Source: Comamonadaceae bacterium UBA4962 (lineage in GTDB: Bacteria; Pseudomonadota; Gammaproteobacteria; Burkholderiales; Burkholderiaceae_C). Taken from it: a DNA stretch of 58,019 nucleotides. Position 1 is the stretch's first letter. Every line of letters starts with the position of its first letter. Of the stretch, positions 50,208-58,019 are shown piece by piece. The position numbers and the translations under genes are program-made. Location: contig DHAE01000029.1 of NCBI GenBank assembly GCA_002397315.1, forward strand, positions 24,837 to 82,855, in the 5' to 3' direction. The notes below the pieces were generated by a model. The model was not told the origin of the DNA. It ran no database searches and saw only the letters and a list, made by a program, of their open reading frames with translations.

Positions 50208-51121
50208 GCGGCCTCCTTTCCCCACGTCTCGCGCGAGAAGTGGGCCTGCAGGAACTCCACGCACACGCGCACCTTGGCCGAGCGCTCCAGCCGTGTGGGG
50301 AACACGGCCCAGACGTTGGCCTCCTGCCGCCATTCGGGCAGCACGCGCACCAGCCGGCCCGCCGCCAGCTCGGGCCCGACGTCCCACTCGGACCGCAGCA
50401 CGATGCCGCGCCCGTCCACCGCCCATTGCACCGCCATCTCGCCGTGGTTGGCCGACAGCGGCCCGCGCACCTTCACCGTGCGGTCCACCGCGCCGCTGCG
50501 CAGCCGCCAGACGCCGAACGGATGGTCGCGCTCCTTGATCACCAGGCAGTCGTGGCCGGCCAGGTCGTCCAGCGCACGGGGCATGCCCTTGCGCGCCAGG
50601 TAGGCCGGCGCGGCGCACAGCACGCGGCAGTTGCCGGCCAGCCGGCGGGCGATCAGGTGCGGCGCGATCTCGTCGCCCACGCGGATGTCCAGATCGAACC
50701 CCTCCCCCGCCACGTCCACCAGCCGGTCGAACACTTCGAGCCGCACCTGCAGGCCCGGATGGCGCTCCACCAGCCGCGACACCGCGGGCGCCACGATGCG
50801 CCGGCCGAAGCCGAAACTGCAGCTCACCCGCAGCAGCCCGCGCGGCTCGCGGCGCGTCACGGCCACCTCCTGGAGCAACTGGTCCCAATCGTCCAGAATG
50901 CGCTGCGCCCAGTGGAAGACGCGCTCGCCCTCTTCCGTAACCGCCACGCGGCGCGTGGTGCGGTGCAGGAGCTTCACGGCCAGGTCCTCTTCGAGCAGGC
51001 GGACGCGTTTGCTGACGTACGCGGGCGATGCGCCCAGTTCGGCAGCGGCCTGGGCGAAGCTGGCCCGGCGGACCACGGCGGCGAAAACGCGCAGGTCGTC
51101 GGTGGCGGGCGTTTTATGCAC
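50204..51121 (-). CDS. dmlR: LysR-family regulator (DmlR-like), GTG start
   Basis: A 305-residue LysR protein. The HTH is at residues 8-66 (DDLRVFAAVVRRASFAQAAA, then GASPAYVSKRVRLLEEDL), with the inducer-binding domain from about 95. It is divergent from a D-malate/tartrate dehydrogenase gene, as dmlR is from dmlA in E. coli, and is the presumed activator of that gene. No ATG fits; the GTG at 51119-51121 gives MHKTPATDDLRVF, the usual N-terminus of the group. Its stop overlaps the WYL gene start. The intergenic region holds a small GCCGA-AGAA-TCGGC dyad at 51173-51186. Confidence 0.88.
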   Translation of the reverse strand: MHKTPATDDLRVFAAVVRRASFAQAAAELGASPAYVSKRVRLLEEDLAVKLLHRTTRRVAVTEEGERVFHWAQRILDDWDQLLQEVAVTRREPRGLLRVSCSFGFGRRIVAPAVSRLVERHPGLQVRLEVFDRLVDVAGEGFDLDIRVGDEIAPHLIARRLAGNCRVLCAAPAYLARKGMPRALDDLAGHDCLVIKERDHPFGVWRLRSGAVDRTVKVRGPLSANHGEMAVQWAVDGRGIVLRSEWDVGPELAAGRLVRVLPEWRQEANVWAVFPTRLERSAKVRVCVEFLQAHFSRETWGKEAA

Positions 51122-51263
51122 GATGCGTGAACAATGGAACCACGGGTGGCGGATTGTATTGCGCCGCGGTTTGCCGAAGAATCGGCGGCATGCGGACGGA
51201 CCGGCCCCTTCGGTGCGCGCGCGTTCCATCCATTCTTTCCAAGCCTTTCTGGAGACCTCGCCC

Positions 51264-52361
51264 ATGTCCAACCCGTCCCCCACCTTCCAGATCGCCGTCC
51301 TGCCCGGCGACGGCATCGGCAAGGAAGTCATGCCCGAAGGCCTGCGCGCCATCCAGGCGGCCGCCGACCGTTTCGGCATCGCGCTGGAACTGCACACCTT
51401 CGAATGGGCGAGCTGCGACTACTACCTCGCCCACGGGAAGATGATGCCCGACGACTGGAAGGCGCAACTGCAGGGCATGGACGCGATCTTCTTCGGCGCC
51501 GTCGGCTGGCCGGCCACCGTGCCCGACCACGTCTCGCTCTGGGGCTCGCTGCTCAAGTTCCGCCGCGAGTTCGACCAGTACATCAACCTGCGCCCGGTGC
51601 GCCTGTTCGAGGGCGTGCCCTGCCCGCTGGCCGGCCGCAAGCCCGGCGACATCGACTACTACGTGGTGCGCGAAAACACCGAGGGCGAATACACGTCGCT
51701 CGGCGGCATCATGTACGAGGGCACCGACCGCGAGATCGTGATCCAGGAATCGGTCTATTCGCGCAAAGGTGCCGAGCGGCTGCTGAAGTTCGCGTTCGAT
51801 CTCGCCCAGAGCCGCCCGAAGAAGCACGTCACGCTGGCCACCAAGAGCAACGGCATCGCGATCAGCATGCCCTGGTGGGATAAGCGCGCGGACGACGTGG
51901 CCCAGGGCTACCCCGGCATCACGCTCGACAAGCAGCACATCGACATCCTGACGGCGCGCTTCGTGCTGCAGCCCGGGCGCTTCGACGTGGTGGCGGCGAC
52001 GAACCTGTTCGGCGACATCCTCTCGGACCTGGGGCCCGCCACCACCGGCACCATCGGCCTGGCGCCTTCCGCCAACCTGAACCCGGAGCGCACGTTCCCC
52101 AGCCTGTTCGAGCCGGTGCACGGTTCGGCGCCGGACATCTACGGCAAGAACATCGCCAACCCGATCGCGATGGTCTGGTCGGGCGCGCTGATGCTGGACT
52201 TCCTCACGCAGGGCCAGGGCGCGGGCCGGCAGGCGCACGATGCGATCGTCGCGGCGATCGAAGCGGTGATCAAGAGCGGGCCGAAGACACCGGACCTGGG
52301 CGGCACGGCGAGCACGACGCAGGTGGGCGAGGCGATCGCGGCGGCCATCGCGCAGGGCTGA
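51264..52361 (+). CDS. dmlA: D-malate / tartrate dehydrogenase (decarboxylating)
   Basis: A 365-residue beta-decarboxylating dehydrogenase of the TtuC/DmlA branch of the isopropylmalate dehydrogenase family. It uses NAD+ with Mn/Mg and K+ to oxidise tartrate or D-malate (to oxaloglycolate or pyruvate). Motifs: VLPGDGIGKEVMPEGL at the start, the substrate-binding RPVRLFEGV and YYVVRENTEGEYT, the Lys/Asn of ATKSNGI, the metal Asp pair in ATNLFGDILSDLG, and FEPVHGSAPDIYGK. The SD GGAGA precedes the ATG. Divergent dmlR is its likely regulator. Which of D-malate and tartrate is preferred cannot be told; ttuC is the alternative name. Confidence 0.94.
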   Translation: MSNPSPTFQIAVLPGDGIGKEVMPEGLRAIQAAADRFGIALELHTFEWASCDYYLAHGKMMPDDWKAQLQGMDAIFFGAVGWPATVPDHVSLWGSLLKFRREFDQYINLRPVRLFEGVPCPLAGRKPGDIDYYVVRENTEGEYTSLGGIMYEGTDREIVIQESVYSRKGAERLLKFAFDLAQSRPKKHVTLATKSNGIAISMPWWDKRADDVAQGYPGITLDKQHIDILTARFVLQPGRFDVVAATNLFGDILSDLGPATTGTIGLAPSANLNPERTFPSLFEPVHGSAPDIYGKNIANPIAMVWSGALMLDFLTQGQGAGRQAHDAIVAAIEAVIKSGPKTPDLGGTASTTQVGEAIAAAIAQG

Positions 52362-52375
52362 CGGCGGCCCGATAA

Positions 52376-52489
52376 GAGCCGCTAACAGAACCCAGCGAAG
52401 CGGTTCTGGCTAGGCGCCGCATCGCAGGCAGTACGAGTAGTACGACAAGATGAGGCAACGACGCCAGAAGGGTTCTGTTGGCGGCTCTA
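52376..52489. repeat. Palindromic intergenic repeat, copy B
   Basis: Arms AGAGCCGCTAACAGAACCC (52376-52394) and GGGTTCTGTTGGCGGCTCT (52471-52489) pair at 18 of 19 positions around a core CTGGCTAGGCGC ... CGCAGGCAGTA ... TACGACAAG ... GCAACGACGCCAG. The core matches copy A at 48076-48174 in opposite orientation, while the outer arms are unrelated. A competing local hairpin, CAGAACC/GGTTCTG, lies at its left end. It starts 15 bases after the dmlA stop. Confidence 0.85.
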
Positions 52490-52523
52490 AACTGGCCGCC
52501 TCCCCACTGCATTTGCTCTCGGC

Positions 52524-53567
52524 ATGCGATTGAACGCCCTGTTGCGCCCCCTGGGCATCCTGAGTGCCGCGGCCCTGGCCGCCTGCGGCACTGCGCCGCC
52601 CGCGGCCCCGGCGGTATCGCCGGCTGCGCCGTCCCAGGCCGCATCCGCCTCCCAGCCGACCCCCATCAAGGTGGGCATCGCCCTGGGCGGCGGCGCGGCC
52701 AAGGGCTTCGCGCACATCGGCGTCATCAAGATGCTGGAGGCCAACGGCCTCGCCCCCGCCGTGGTGGCCGGCACCAGCGCGGGCAGCGTGGTGGGTGCGC
52801 TGTATGCGAGCGGCATGAACGCGTTCGAGCTGCAGGAAAAGGCCGTAGCGCTCGACGAAGCGAAGATCCGCGACCTGCAGCTGGCGTCCGGCGGGCTGAT
52901 CCTGGGCCAGAAGCTCGAAGACTATGCGAACGCGCAGGTGCGCAACCAGCCGATCGAACGCCTGGCCAAGCCGTTCGCCGCCGTGGCCACGCGGCTGGAG
53001 GACGGCGAGCGCACGGTATTCACGCGCGGCAACACCGGCCAGGCGGTGCGAGCCTCCAGCAGCATACCGGGCGTGTTCCAGCCCGTGGCGATCGGCAAGT
53101 ACCACTTCGTGGACGGCGGCGTGGTGAGCCCGGTGCCGGTGGACGCGGCACGCCAGCTCGGCGCGGACGTGGTGGTCGCCGTGGACATCTCCAACAAGGC
53201 GCGCGGCCAGGCGCCGGCCGGCATGCTCGGCACCCTGGGCCAGTCGATCGCGATCATGGGGCAGAAGCTCGGCCAGGCCGAACTCGCGCGGGCCGACGTC
53301 GTCGTGCGCCCGCAGGTGCTGGACATCGGCGCGGCCGATTTCACGCAGCGCGCCAGCGCCCTCCTCGAAGGGGAGAAAGCCGCCCTGGCCGCCATGCCGC
53401 AGATCCGCGAGCGCATCGCGCAACTGCAGGCGGCGCGCGCCGAGGCCACCCGGCTCGCGCAGCAGAAGGCCGCCGAGGCGCAGCACCAGGCCTGCTTGGA
53501 GCAGCGCTCGCGGCTGCAGAAGCTGGCCGGCATGGCGGGGCTGGACGGCTCCTGCCCGGCGCCCTGA
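52524..53567 (+). CDS. Patatin-like phospholipase lipoprotein (RssA type)
   Basis: A 347-residue protein. Lipoprotein signal peptide with lipobox LAAC (Cys21), then a Pro/Ala-rich linker to about residue 45. Patatin domain: oxyanion loop GIALGGGAAKGFAHIGV, nucleophile Ser85 in VAGTSAGS, and the catalytic Asp in FVDGGVVSPVPVDAAR. The dyad Ser/Asp is intact, so it should hydrolyse phospholipid or other acyl esters at the inner or outer membrane. A helical C-terminus rich in Ala/Glu/Arg follows from about 275. It stands alone, 34 bases after the palindromic repeat, and converges on the PaiB-like gene. Confidence 0.93.
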   Translation: MRLNALLRPLGILSAAALAACGTAPPAAPAVSPAAPSQAASASQPTPIKVGIALGGGAAKGFAHIGVIKMLEANGLAPAVVAGTSAGSVVGALYASGMNAFELQEKAVALDEAKIRDLQLASGGLILGQKLEDYANAQVRNQPIERLAKPFAAVATRLEDGERTVFTRGNTGQAVRASSSIPGVFQPVAIGKYHFVDGGVVSPVPVDAARQLGADVVVAVDISNKARGQAPAGMLGTLGQSIAIMGQKLGQAELARADVVVRPQVLDIGAADFTQRASALLEGEKAALAAMPQIRERIAQLQAARAEATRLAQQKAAEAQHQACLEQRSRLQKLAGMAGLDGSCPAP

Positions 53568-53586
53568 GGCGGTCAGCAGTCAGCGG

Positions 53587-54210
53587 TCAGCCGGCGTCGC
53601 GCATCGCGTCCGCCGCCGCGCCGTGGCCGCGGGCCTGCAGCGCATCGGCCGCGCCCGCACGGTCGCGCGGCGCCTTGTTCTGGCTCAGCTTGGCCTTGCC
53701 GACCAGCGAGGTCACGGCGATCTCGATGCCCACGATGTGCTGCAGCAGTTCGTCCACGAAACCCGGCGCGGCATCGCCCATCTTCCAGGGCACGGGCTCG
53801 CCGGCCTCGTGCCGCTTCGTGAGGCGCGCGACGATGCGGCGCACGAAGCGCTCGTCGTCGTGCACGGTGAGCGTTCCGTGCGCATGCACCACCTCGTAGT
53901 TCCACGTCGGCACCTGCCGATGCGCCTCGTGCTTGCTCGGATACCAACTGGGCGAGATGTATGCCTCCGCTCCACGGAACACCACCATCACCGGCATCCC
54001 GCCTGCGCAGCGCCGCCACACCGGGTTGGCACGGGCCACGTGGGCGCGCAGCACACCGTGCGGGCCCTCGCCGGGGTCGAATTCGAACGGGATGTGGTCG
54101 GCGTCCAGCCCACCCTCGCCGTGCGTGACGAGCATGCCGAGGGGGTGGCCCTGGACGATGCGCGCGAGGTCTTCGGGGCGGGTCACCGCGAAATGGTCGG
54201 GGATGTACAT
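53587..54210 (-). CDS. PaiB-family FMN-binding protein
   Basis: A 207-residue split-barrel flavin-binding fold. The start MYIPDHFAV is diagnostic of the family, followed by HPLGMLVT, DADHIPFEFDP, LRAHVARANPVWR, AYISPSWYPSK and QVPTWNYEVVHAHGTL. Bacillus PaiB is described as a transcriptional regulator of sporulation/degradative enzymes; most proteobacterial members are uncharacterised and may simply bind FMN. The ATG at 54208-54210 fits the family N-terminus. It is divergent from an MFS transporter gene 124 bases away. Confidence 0.92.
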   Translation of the reverse strand: MYIPDHFAVTRPEDLARIVQGHPLGMLVTHGEGGLDADHIPFEFDPGEGPHGVLRAHVARANPVWRRCAGGMPVMVVFRGAEAYISPSWYPSKHEAHRQVPTWNYEVVHAHGTLTVHDDERFVRRIVARLTKRHEAGEPVPWKMGDAAPGFVDELLQHIVGIEIAVTSLVGKAKLSQNKAPRDRAGAADALQARGHGAAADAMRDAG

Positions 54211-54334
54211 CGGCGAAGAATACCTCCACGCCACGGGGCGGCCGGTCGGGAGGCCCCGGGGTCATGCGGCCCTGTGCGAGCGCATGCGCCCGCCTCCTAC
54301 GGCCGACGCTGGGCGGGCGGCGTAAGGTGCCGCC

Positions 54335-55810
54335 ATGTCCCTCGGCAGCGATATTCCGGCACGGCTCGATCGCCTTCCCTGGTCGGGCTGGCACTGGCGC
54401 GTGGTCATCGCGCTCGGCATCGCCTGGGTGCTGGACGGTCTGGAAGTCACCATCGTCGGCTCGCTGGGCAGCGCGCTGGAGCGCCCCGACACGCTGGGCT
54501 TGAGCGCCTCGCAGGTGGGCTGGACGGCATCCCTCTACGTGGCCGGCGCGGTGCTCGGCGCGCTGGTCTTCGGACGCATGGCAGACGCGCTGGGCCGCAA
54601 GCGCCTCTTCATGCTGACCTTGATGGTCTACATGGCGGCCACCGTGGCCACGGCCTTCACCAGCAGCTTCGCCGCGTTCGCGTTCTGCCGGTTCCTCACG
54701 GGCATCGGCATCGGCGGCGAGTACGCGGCGATCAATTCCGCCATCGACGAACTCATTCCCGCCCGCGTGCGCGGCCGCGTGAACCTGGCGATCAACGGCA
54801 GCTTCTGGCTGGGTGCGGCGCTCGGAGCCGCGCTGAGCCTCGTGCTGCTGGACGCCCGCGTGCTGGGCCCGGAGCACGGCTGGCGTGCCGCGTTCCTGAT
54901 GGGCGCGCTGCTGGGGGTGGCCGTGCTGCTGGTGCGCCGGCACGTTCCAGAGAGCCCGCGCTGGCTGCTGACGCATGGCCGCGCGGAAGAAGCCGAGCGC
55001 GTCGTGGCGGCCATCGAGCGCCGCGTGTACGGCACCACTCCCCGACCCGCGCCGGCAGCGTCGGACGGTCTTCCGGTGAAACGCCCTCCCCGCCGGGGAT
55101 CGCCCGCGGCTGCGGCTGCCGCCGCATCCCGGCCCGCCGGCGGACTGCCCACCGCGCGGCAGGTGGTGCACGTGCTGCTGCGCCGCTACCCGCAGCGCAG
55201 CGCCGTGGTGCTGGCCCTGATGGTGTCGCAGGCGTTCTTCTACAACGCGATCTTCTTCACTTATTCACTGGTGCTGACCCGGTTCTACGGCGTGGATGCG
55301 AGCCGGGTCGGCCTCTACATCTTTCCGTTCGCCGCCGGCAACGTGCTGGGACCGCTGCTGCTGGGGCCCCTGTTCGACCGCATCGGCCGCCGCGTGATGA
55401 TCACCGCCACCTATGCGCTGGCCGGCACCGCGCTCGCGGCCACCGGCATCGGCTTCGTGAAAGGATGGCTCGATGCGACCACGCAGACCGTCGCATGGTC
55501 GATCGTGTTCTTCCTGGCCTCCGCGGCGGCCAGCTCGGCCTACCTCACGGTGAGCGAGGTCTTCCCGCTGGAGATGCGCGCGCTCGCCATCTCCCTCTTC
55601 TACGCCGTGGGTACCGGCGTGGGCGGTTTCGCGGCCCCCGCTTTGTTCGGTGCGCTCATCGACACGGGCAGCCGCGAGAACGTGTTCATGGGCTACCTGC
55701 TGGGTGCGGCGCTGGTGCTGCTGGCGGCGGGGGTGACGTGGCGCTGGGCGGTCGATGCGGAGCGGAAATCGCTGGAGGAGATCGCGCCGCCGCTGGGCAG
55801 CGACGGGTGA
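54335..55810 (+). CDS. MFS transporter (sugar/aromatic-acid type)
   Basis: A 491-residue major facilitator with 12 predicted helices. Signatures: GRMADALGRKRLFML in the loop between helices 2 and 3, RFLTGIGIGGEYAAINSAIDELIP on helix 4, PESPRWLLTHGRAEEA at the start of the central loop and GPLFDRIGRR in the second half. The PESPRWL motif is typical of the sugar-porter and aromatic-acid:H+ symporter branches. The central loop carries a Pro/Arg/Ala-rich insert of about 50 residues (around 235-280). Substrate unknown. Confidence 0.9.
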   Translation: MSLGSDIPARLDRLPWSGWHWRVVIALGIAWVLDGLEVTIVGSLGSALERPDTLGLSASQVGWTASLYVAGAVLGALVFGRMADALGRKRLFMLTLMVYMAATVATAFTSSFAAFAFCRFLTGIGIGGEYAAINSAIDELIPARVRGRVNLAINGSFWLGAALGAALSLVLLDARVLGPEHGWRAAFLMGALLGVAVLLVRRHVPESPRWLLTHGRAEEAERVVAAIERRVYGTTPRPAPAASDGLPVKRPPRRGSPAAAAAAASRPAGGLPTARQVVHVLLRRYPQRSAVVLALMVSQAFFYNAIFFTYSLVLTRFYGVDASRVGLYIFPFAAGNVLGPLLLGPLFDRIGRRVMITATYALAGTALAATGIGFVKGWLDATTQTVAWSIVFFLASAAASSAYLTVSEVFPLEMRALAISLFYAVGTGVGGFAAPALFGALIDTGSRENVFMGYLLGAALVLLAAGVTWRWAVDAERKSLEEIAPPLGSDG

Positions 55811-55865
55811 ACCGTGGGCCGTGTCCGATGCGGGCGCGCTGGCGCGGCGCCCGGGCCGCCCGTGT

Positions 55866-56798
55866 TCACTGCCGGCCGCCGCACTCCCGCAGGCACTCCA
55901 CCAATCCCTCCGTCACCGCCGTCCCCTCCCTCCCCCGCATCCGGATGATCCCCACCGGGGGCAGGTCCACCGGCACCGGCAGCTTCAGCACCGCCACCAT
56001 GCCCTGCTCGGCGCAATGCCGCGCCACGGCGCGTGCCATGAAGGCCACGGCGCCGCGCTGCTGCACGAAGGTGATCTGCGAGAGGAACGAGGCCGATTCG
56101 ACGATGTCGCCCGGCGGGTGCAGGCCGTGCGCGAAGAACTGCTGCTCCAGCTTCACGCGCAGCGAGGCCCAGGGCGGCGGCAGCACGCAGGGTTGGGCGG
56201 CGATGTCGGACCAGCGGGGCTGCCGCTTGCGGGCCAGGGGATGGCCGGGGCGCACGACGGCGACCATGGGGTCGTCGTAGAGGGCCTCGGTTTCCAGGTC
56301 CGGCGACGCATAGCCGGGCTCCAGCCGGCCGACGAACAAGTCCAGCTCGCCCAGGCGCAGTTGGGGCAGCAGCCGCGTCAGGTCGCCCTCCTCGATCAGC
56401 ACCGTGGCGTGGGGCGAGCGCGCCTTGAACGCTTCCACGGCCTGCGCGAGCAGCACCGGGGTGGCCGCCACCATCGCGCCCACGCTCGTGCGGCCGCGCG
56501 CGCCGCTGGCTTCGGCGGCGATCTCGTCGCGCGTGCGCTCGTAGCCCGCGAGCACCGAGCGCGCGAAGCGCACCACGCTCACGCCTGCGGCGGTGGGCTC
56601 GGTGCCGCGCGTGGAGCGCTCGAAGAGCGGCAGGCCGAACATGCGTTCGATCTCGGCGAGCGTCTTGGAGACGGCGGGCTGGGTGACGGAGAGGAACTCC
56701 GCCGCGCGGCCGACGTGGCGGAATTGGTCGAGCGCCACCAGCATCTGCAGATGCCTCAGCTTGAGGTTGGAGCGCAGCACGCGGTCGATCTGGGCCAT
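55866..56798 (-). CDS. LysR-family regulator (GbpR/PcaQ-like)
   Basis: A 310-residue LysR protein. HTH at residues 13-70 (LKLRHLQMLVALDQFRHVGR, then VTQPAVSKTLAEIERMFGLPLFERSTRG), then the effector domain with VGAMVAATPVLLAQAV and ELDLFVGRLEP. The HTH is of the branch that includes GbpR and PcaQ, controlling sugar or aromatic catabolism. It is divergent from the Bug-protein/UxaA locus, which it probably regulates through the dyad at 56821-56843. The gene converges with the MFS transporter. Confidence 0.92.
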   Translation of the reverse strand: MAQIDRVLRSNLKLRHLQMLVALDQFRHVGRAAEFLSVTQPAVSKTLAEIERMFGLPLFERSTRGTEPTAAGVSVVRFARSVLAGYERTRDEIAAEASGARGRTSVGAMVAATPVLLAQAVEAFKARSPHATVLIEEGDLTRLLPQLRLGELDLFVGRLEPGYASPDLETEALYDDPMVAVVRPGHPLARKRQPRWSDIAAQPCVLPPPWASLRVKLEQQFFAHGLHPPGDIVESASFLSQITFVQQRGAVAFMARAVARHCAEQGMVAVLKLPVPVDLPPVGIIRMRGREGTAVTEGLVECLRECGGRQ

Positions 56799-56820
56799 GT
56801 CCGGTCATTCCCTGGAGGTT

Positions 56821-56843
56821 ATGAAGAGAGTCCATATTTTCAT
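56821..56843. promoter_or_regulatory. Inverted repeat upstream of LysR and Bug genes
   Basis: ATGAA-N13-TTCAT, a spaced dyad of the size that LysR dimers contact, centred 34 bases upstream of the LysR start in the divergent promoter region. Short arms, so a chance match is possible. Confidence 0.35.
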
Positions 56844-56914
56844 TGGATCGGCATGGGTTGCTTCTGAACAATGGCGGCTGCCCTCATCCACGACAAAAAA
56901 CAGGAGACAAAACC

Positions 56915-57913
56915 ATGCAGACCCCACGCTGCGGCCGGCGCCAGTTCGTTCTGGGCGCTTTCGGCACCGCCACGCTCGCACTCGCCTCCGCGCCCGCCCG
57001 CCTGCTGGCGCAAGGCACCTACCCGGACCGCCCGATCACCTTCATCTGTCCCTGGCCGGCCGGCGGCACCGCCGACCAGTCGATGCGCACGCTGTGCACG
57101 GTGGCCGGCCGCGTGCTCGGCCAGCCGATCGCGGTGGAGAACCGCGCGGGCGCCTCCGGCATGATCGGTTCGAAGGCCCTGGCCGGCGCGAAGCCGGACG
57201 GCTACACGATCGGGCAGATCCCGATCTCGGTCGCGCGCTTCTCGCAGCTGGGCACCCTGCAGGCCGATCCTCGCAAGGATTTCACGTACATCGCGCGCAC
57301 CTCGGGACAGACGTTCGGCATCGCGGTGCCGGCCACTTCGCCCTTCAAGACGTTGAAGGAGTTCGTGGATTACGCAAAGGCCCATCCGGGCAAGGTGACG
57401 TATGCGCATGCCGGCGTCGGTGGCGCGACGCACGTGGGCATGGAGGAATTCGCCAGCGTGGCCGGCATCCAGTTGAACCACGTGCCCTACAAGGGCGGCG
57501 CCGAAGCGCTGCAGGGCGTGCTGGGCGGCCACGTGGACGCGCTGGCGGATTCCAGCTCGTGGGCCCCCCACGTGGAAGCCGGCAAGCTGCGGCTGCTGGC
57601 CACCTGGGGCGAGCAGCGCACCGCGCGCTTCAAGGACGTGCCGACGCTGCGCGAACTGGGCTGGGACGTGGTGGTGGACGCCCCCAACGGCATCGGCGCA
57701 CCGAAGGGGCTGGACCCGGCCGTCGCCGCCAGGCTGCGCGACGCCTTCCGCCAGGCCGTCGCGAGCCCGGAATTCAAGGCCGTGGCCGACAAGCTCGACG
57801 CGCCGCTGCTGTACCTGGACGGTCCCGACTACGAGAAGTACGTGAACACGGTCTACGCCAAGGAAACCGTACTGATCGACAAGCTCAAGCTGCGCGAGCT
57901 GATGAAGTCCTGA
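56915..57913 (+). CDS. TTT-family (Bug) extracytoplasmic solute-binding protein
   Basis: A 332-residue periplasmic binding protein. A Tat-type signal peptide is visible (CGRRQFVLGAFGTATLALA, Arg8-Arg9, cleaved near LLAQG). Bug signatures: YPDRPITFICPWPAGGTADQ, VENRAGASGMIGSKALAGAKPDGYTIG, FKTLKEFVDYAKAHPGKVTYAH, and NHVPYKGGAEALQGVLGGHVDA. These proteins deliver carboxylates or amino acids to TctAB-type transporters or act as sensors; members are hugely expanded in Burkholderiales and the ligand cannot be predicted. AGGAG eight bases before ATG 56915 fixes the start. A catabolic gene of the UxaA family follows after 26 bases. Confidence 0.95.
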   Translation: MQTPRCGRRQFVLGAFGTATLALASAPARLLAQGTYPDRPITFICPWPAGGTADQSMRTLCTVAGRVLGQPIAVENRAGASGMIGSKALAGAKPDGYTIGQIPISVARFSQLGTLQADPRKDFTYIARTSGQTFGIAVPATSPFKTLKEFVDYAKAHPGKVTYAHAGVGGATHVGMEEFASVAGIQLNHVPYKGGAEALQGVLGGHVDALADSSSWAPHVEAGKLRLLATWGEQRTARFKDVPTLRELGWDVVVDAPNGIGAPKGLDPAVAARLRDAFRQAVASPEFKAVADKLDAPLLYLDGPDYEKYVNTVYAKETVLIDKLKLRELMKS

Positions 57914-57939
57914 TCCCCTGCCCCTGATGAAAGCCCCGC

Positions 57940-58019
57940 ATGCCCCGCCTTGACAGTCCGCTGCTGCACCTGCACCCCCACGACAACGTGTTCGTCGCCA
58001 AGACGGCGCTGGCGCTGGG
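57940..58019 (+). CDS. UxaA-family hydrolase, N-terminal part (runs off window)
   Basis: Only 26 codons are visible, beginning MPRLDSPLLHLHPHDNVFVA. This resembles the small SAF-like N-terminal domain of altronate dehydratase/galactarate dehydratase (UxaA/GarD) and of related sugar-acid hydrolases (LL-LHP-DNV). In Burkholderiales such genes often follow a Bug-protein gene under a divergent LysR, as here, suggesting catabolism of the solute bound by the Bug protein. The call is provisional because the domain is short. Confidence 0.65.
   Translation, partial: MPRLDSPLLHLHPHDNVFVAKTALAL

Noticed and set aside
1..58019. tRNA, rRNA, CRISPR arrays, insertion sequences, prophage or integrase genes
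   Set aside because: Looked for across the window; no cloverleaf-like sequence, spacer-repeat series, transposase or integrase motif was found.

Overview
The window is a GC-rich (roughly two-thirds G+C), gene-dense chromosomal segment from a betaproteobacterium, most probably a member of the Comamonadaceae close to Acidovorax/Paracidovorax. This rests on protein style (TTT/Bug substrate-binding protein, SulP-carbonic anhydrase pair, assimilatory nirBD plus a single-subunit nitrate reductase, several chemoreceptors) and on intergenic repeats of a kind I associate with that family. I see no rRNA, tRNA, CRISPR array, insertion sequence or prophage.

Layout. 1-2800: end of an RRM-type RNA-binding protein with its terminator, a possible histidine-kinase relic, a XRE regulator/membrane-protein pair with a tandem operator, and a fosmidomycin-resistance-type MFS pump. 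2805-7919: exonuclease III, then a four-gene minus-strand operon encoding a membrane CheA-like kinase without a CheW domain, a membrane MCP-like stub, a CheX-like phosphatase and a CheY-like receiver. 8041-12234: SDR/LysR divergent pair, trehalase, CBS-domain protein. 12391-14043: Aer-type redox receptor. 14516-20644: three-gene RND efflux operon. 20682-25216: a second chemosensory operon on the minus strand (PAS-PAS receptor, triple-domain CheW, CheR, CheD) without a local CheA or CheB.

25422-36724 is centred on nitrate/nitrite assimilation: a leader with a hairpin and an intrinsic terminator, nirB, an exported protein with two NarX/PilJ-like P-box motifs, nirD, a ~760-bp palindromic repeat, nitrate reductase, ybiB, cobA (siroheme supply for NirB), and a cytoplasmic protein joining a P-box motif to an MCP-like hairpin. 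The P-box proteins suggest nitrate or nitrite is sensed as well as consumed.

36785-47449: YciA-type thioesterase, beta-carbonic anhydrase plus SulP transporter (bicarbonate handling), a sterol-desaturase-like enzyme coupled to a HI0933/BaiN-type flavoprotein, an ArsR-type regulator divergent from a NIPSNAP/ABM pair, and a large PAS-GGDEF-EAL protein. 47611-48751: rpsU-yqeY with promoter, structured leader, terminators and a palindromic repeat. 48751-58019: GST/WYL/LysR operon divergent from a D-malate/tartrate dehydrogenase gene, a patatin-like lipoprotein, a PaiB-like protein, an MFS transporter, and a LysR-controlled locus (Bug protein plus the start of a UxaA-family gene) that runs out of the window.

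The strongest candidates for something under-described are the CheW-less kinase/MCP/CheX/CheY cassette, the two P-box proteins embedded in the nitrate locus, the ~760-bp palindromic repeat, and a pair of smaller palindromic repeats that keep a common core while their outer stems differ with compensating changes.
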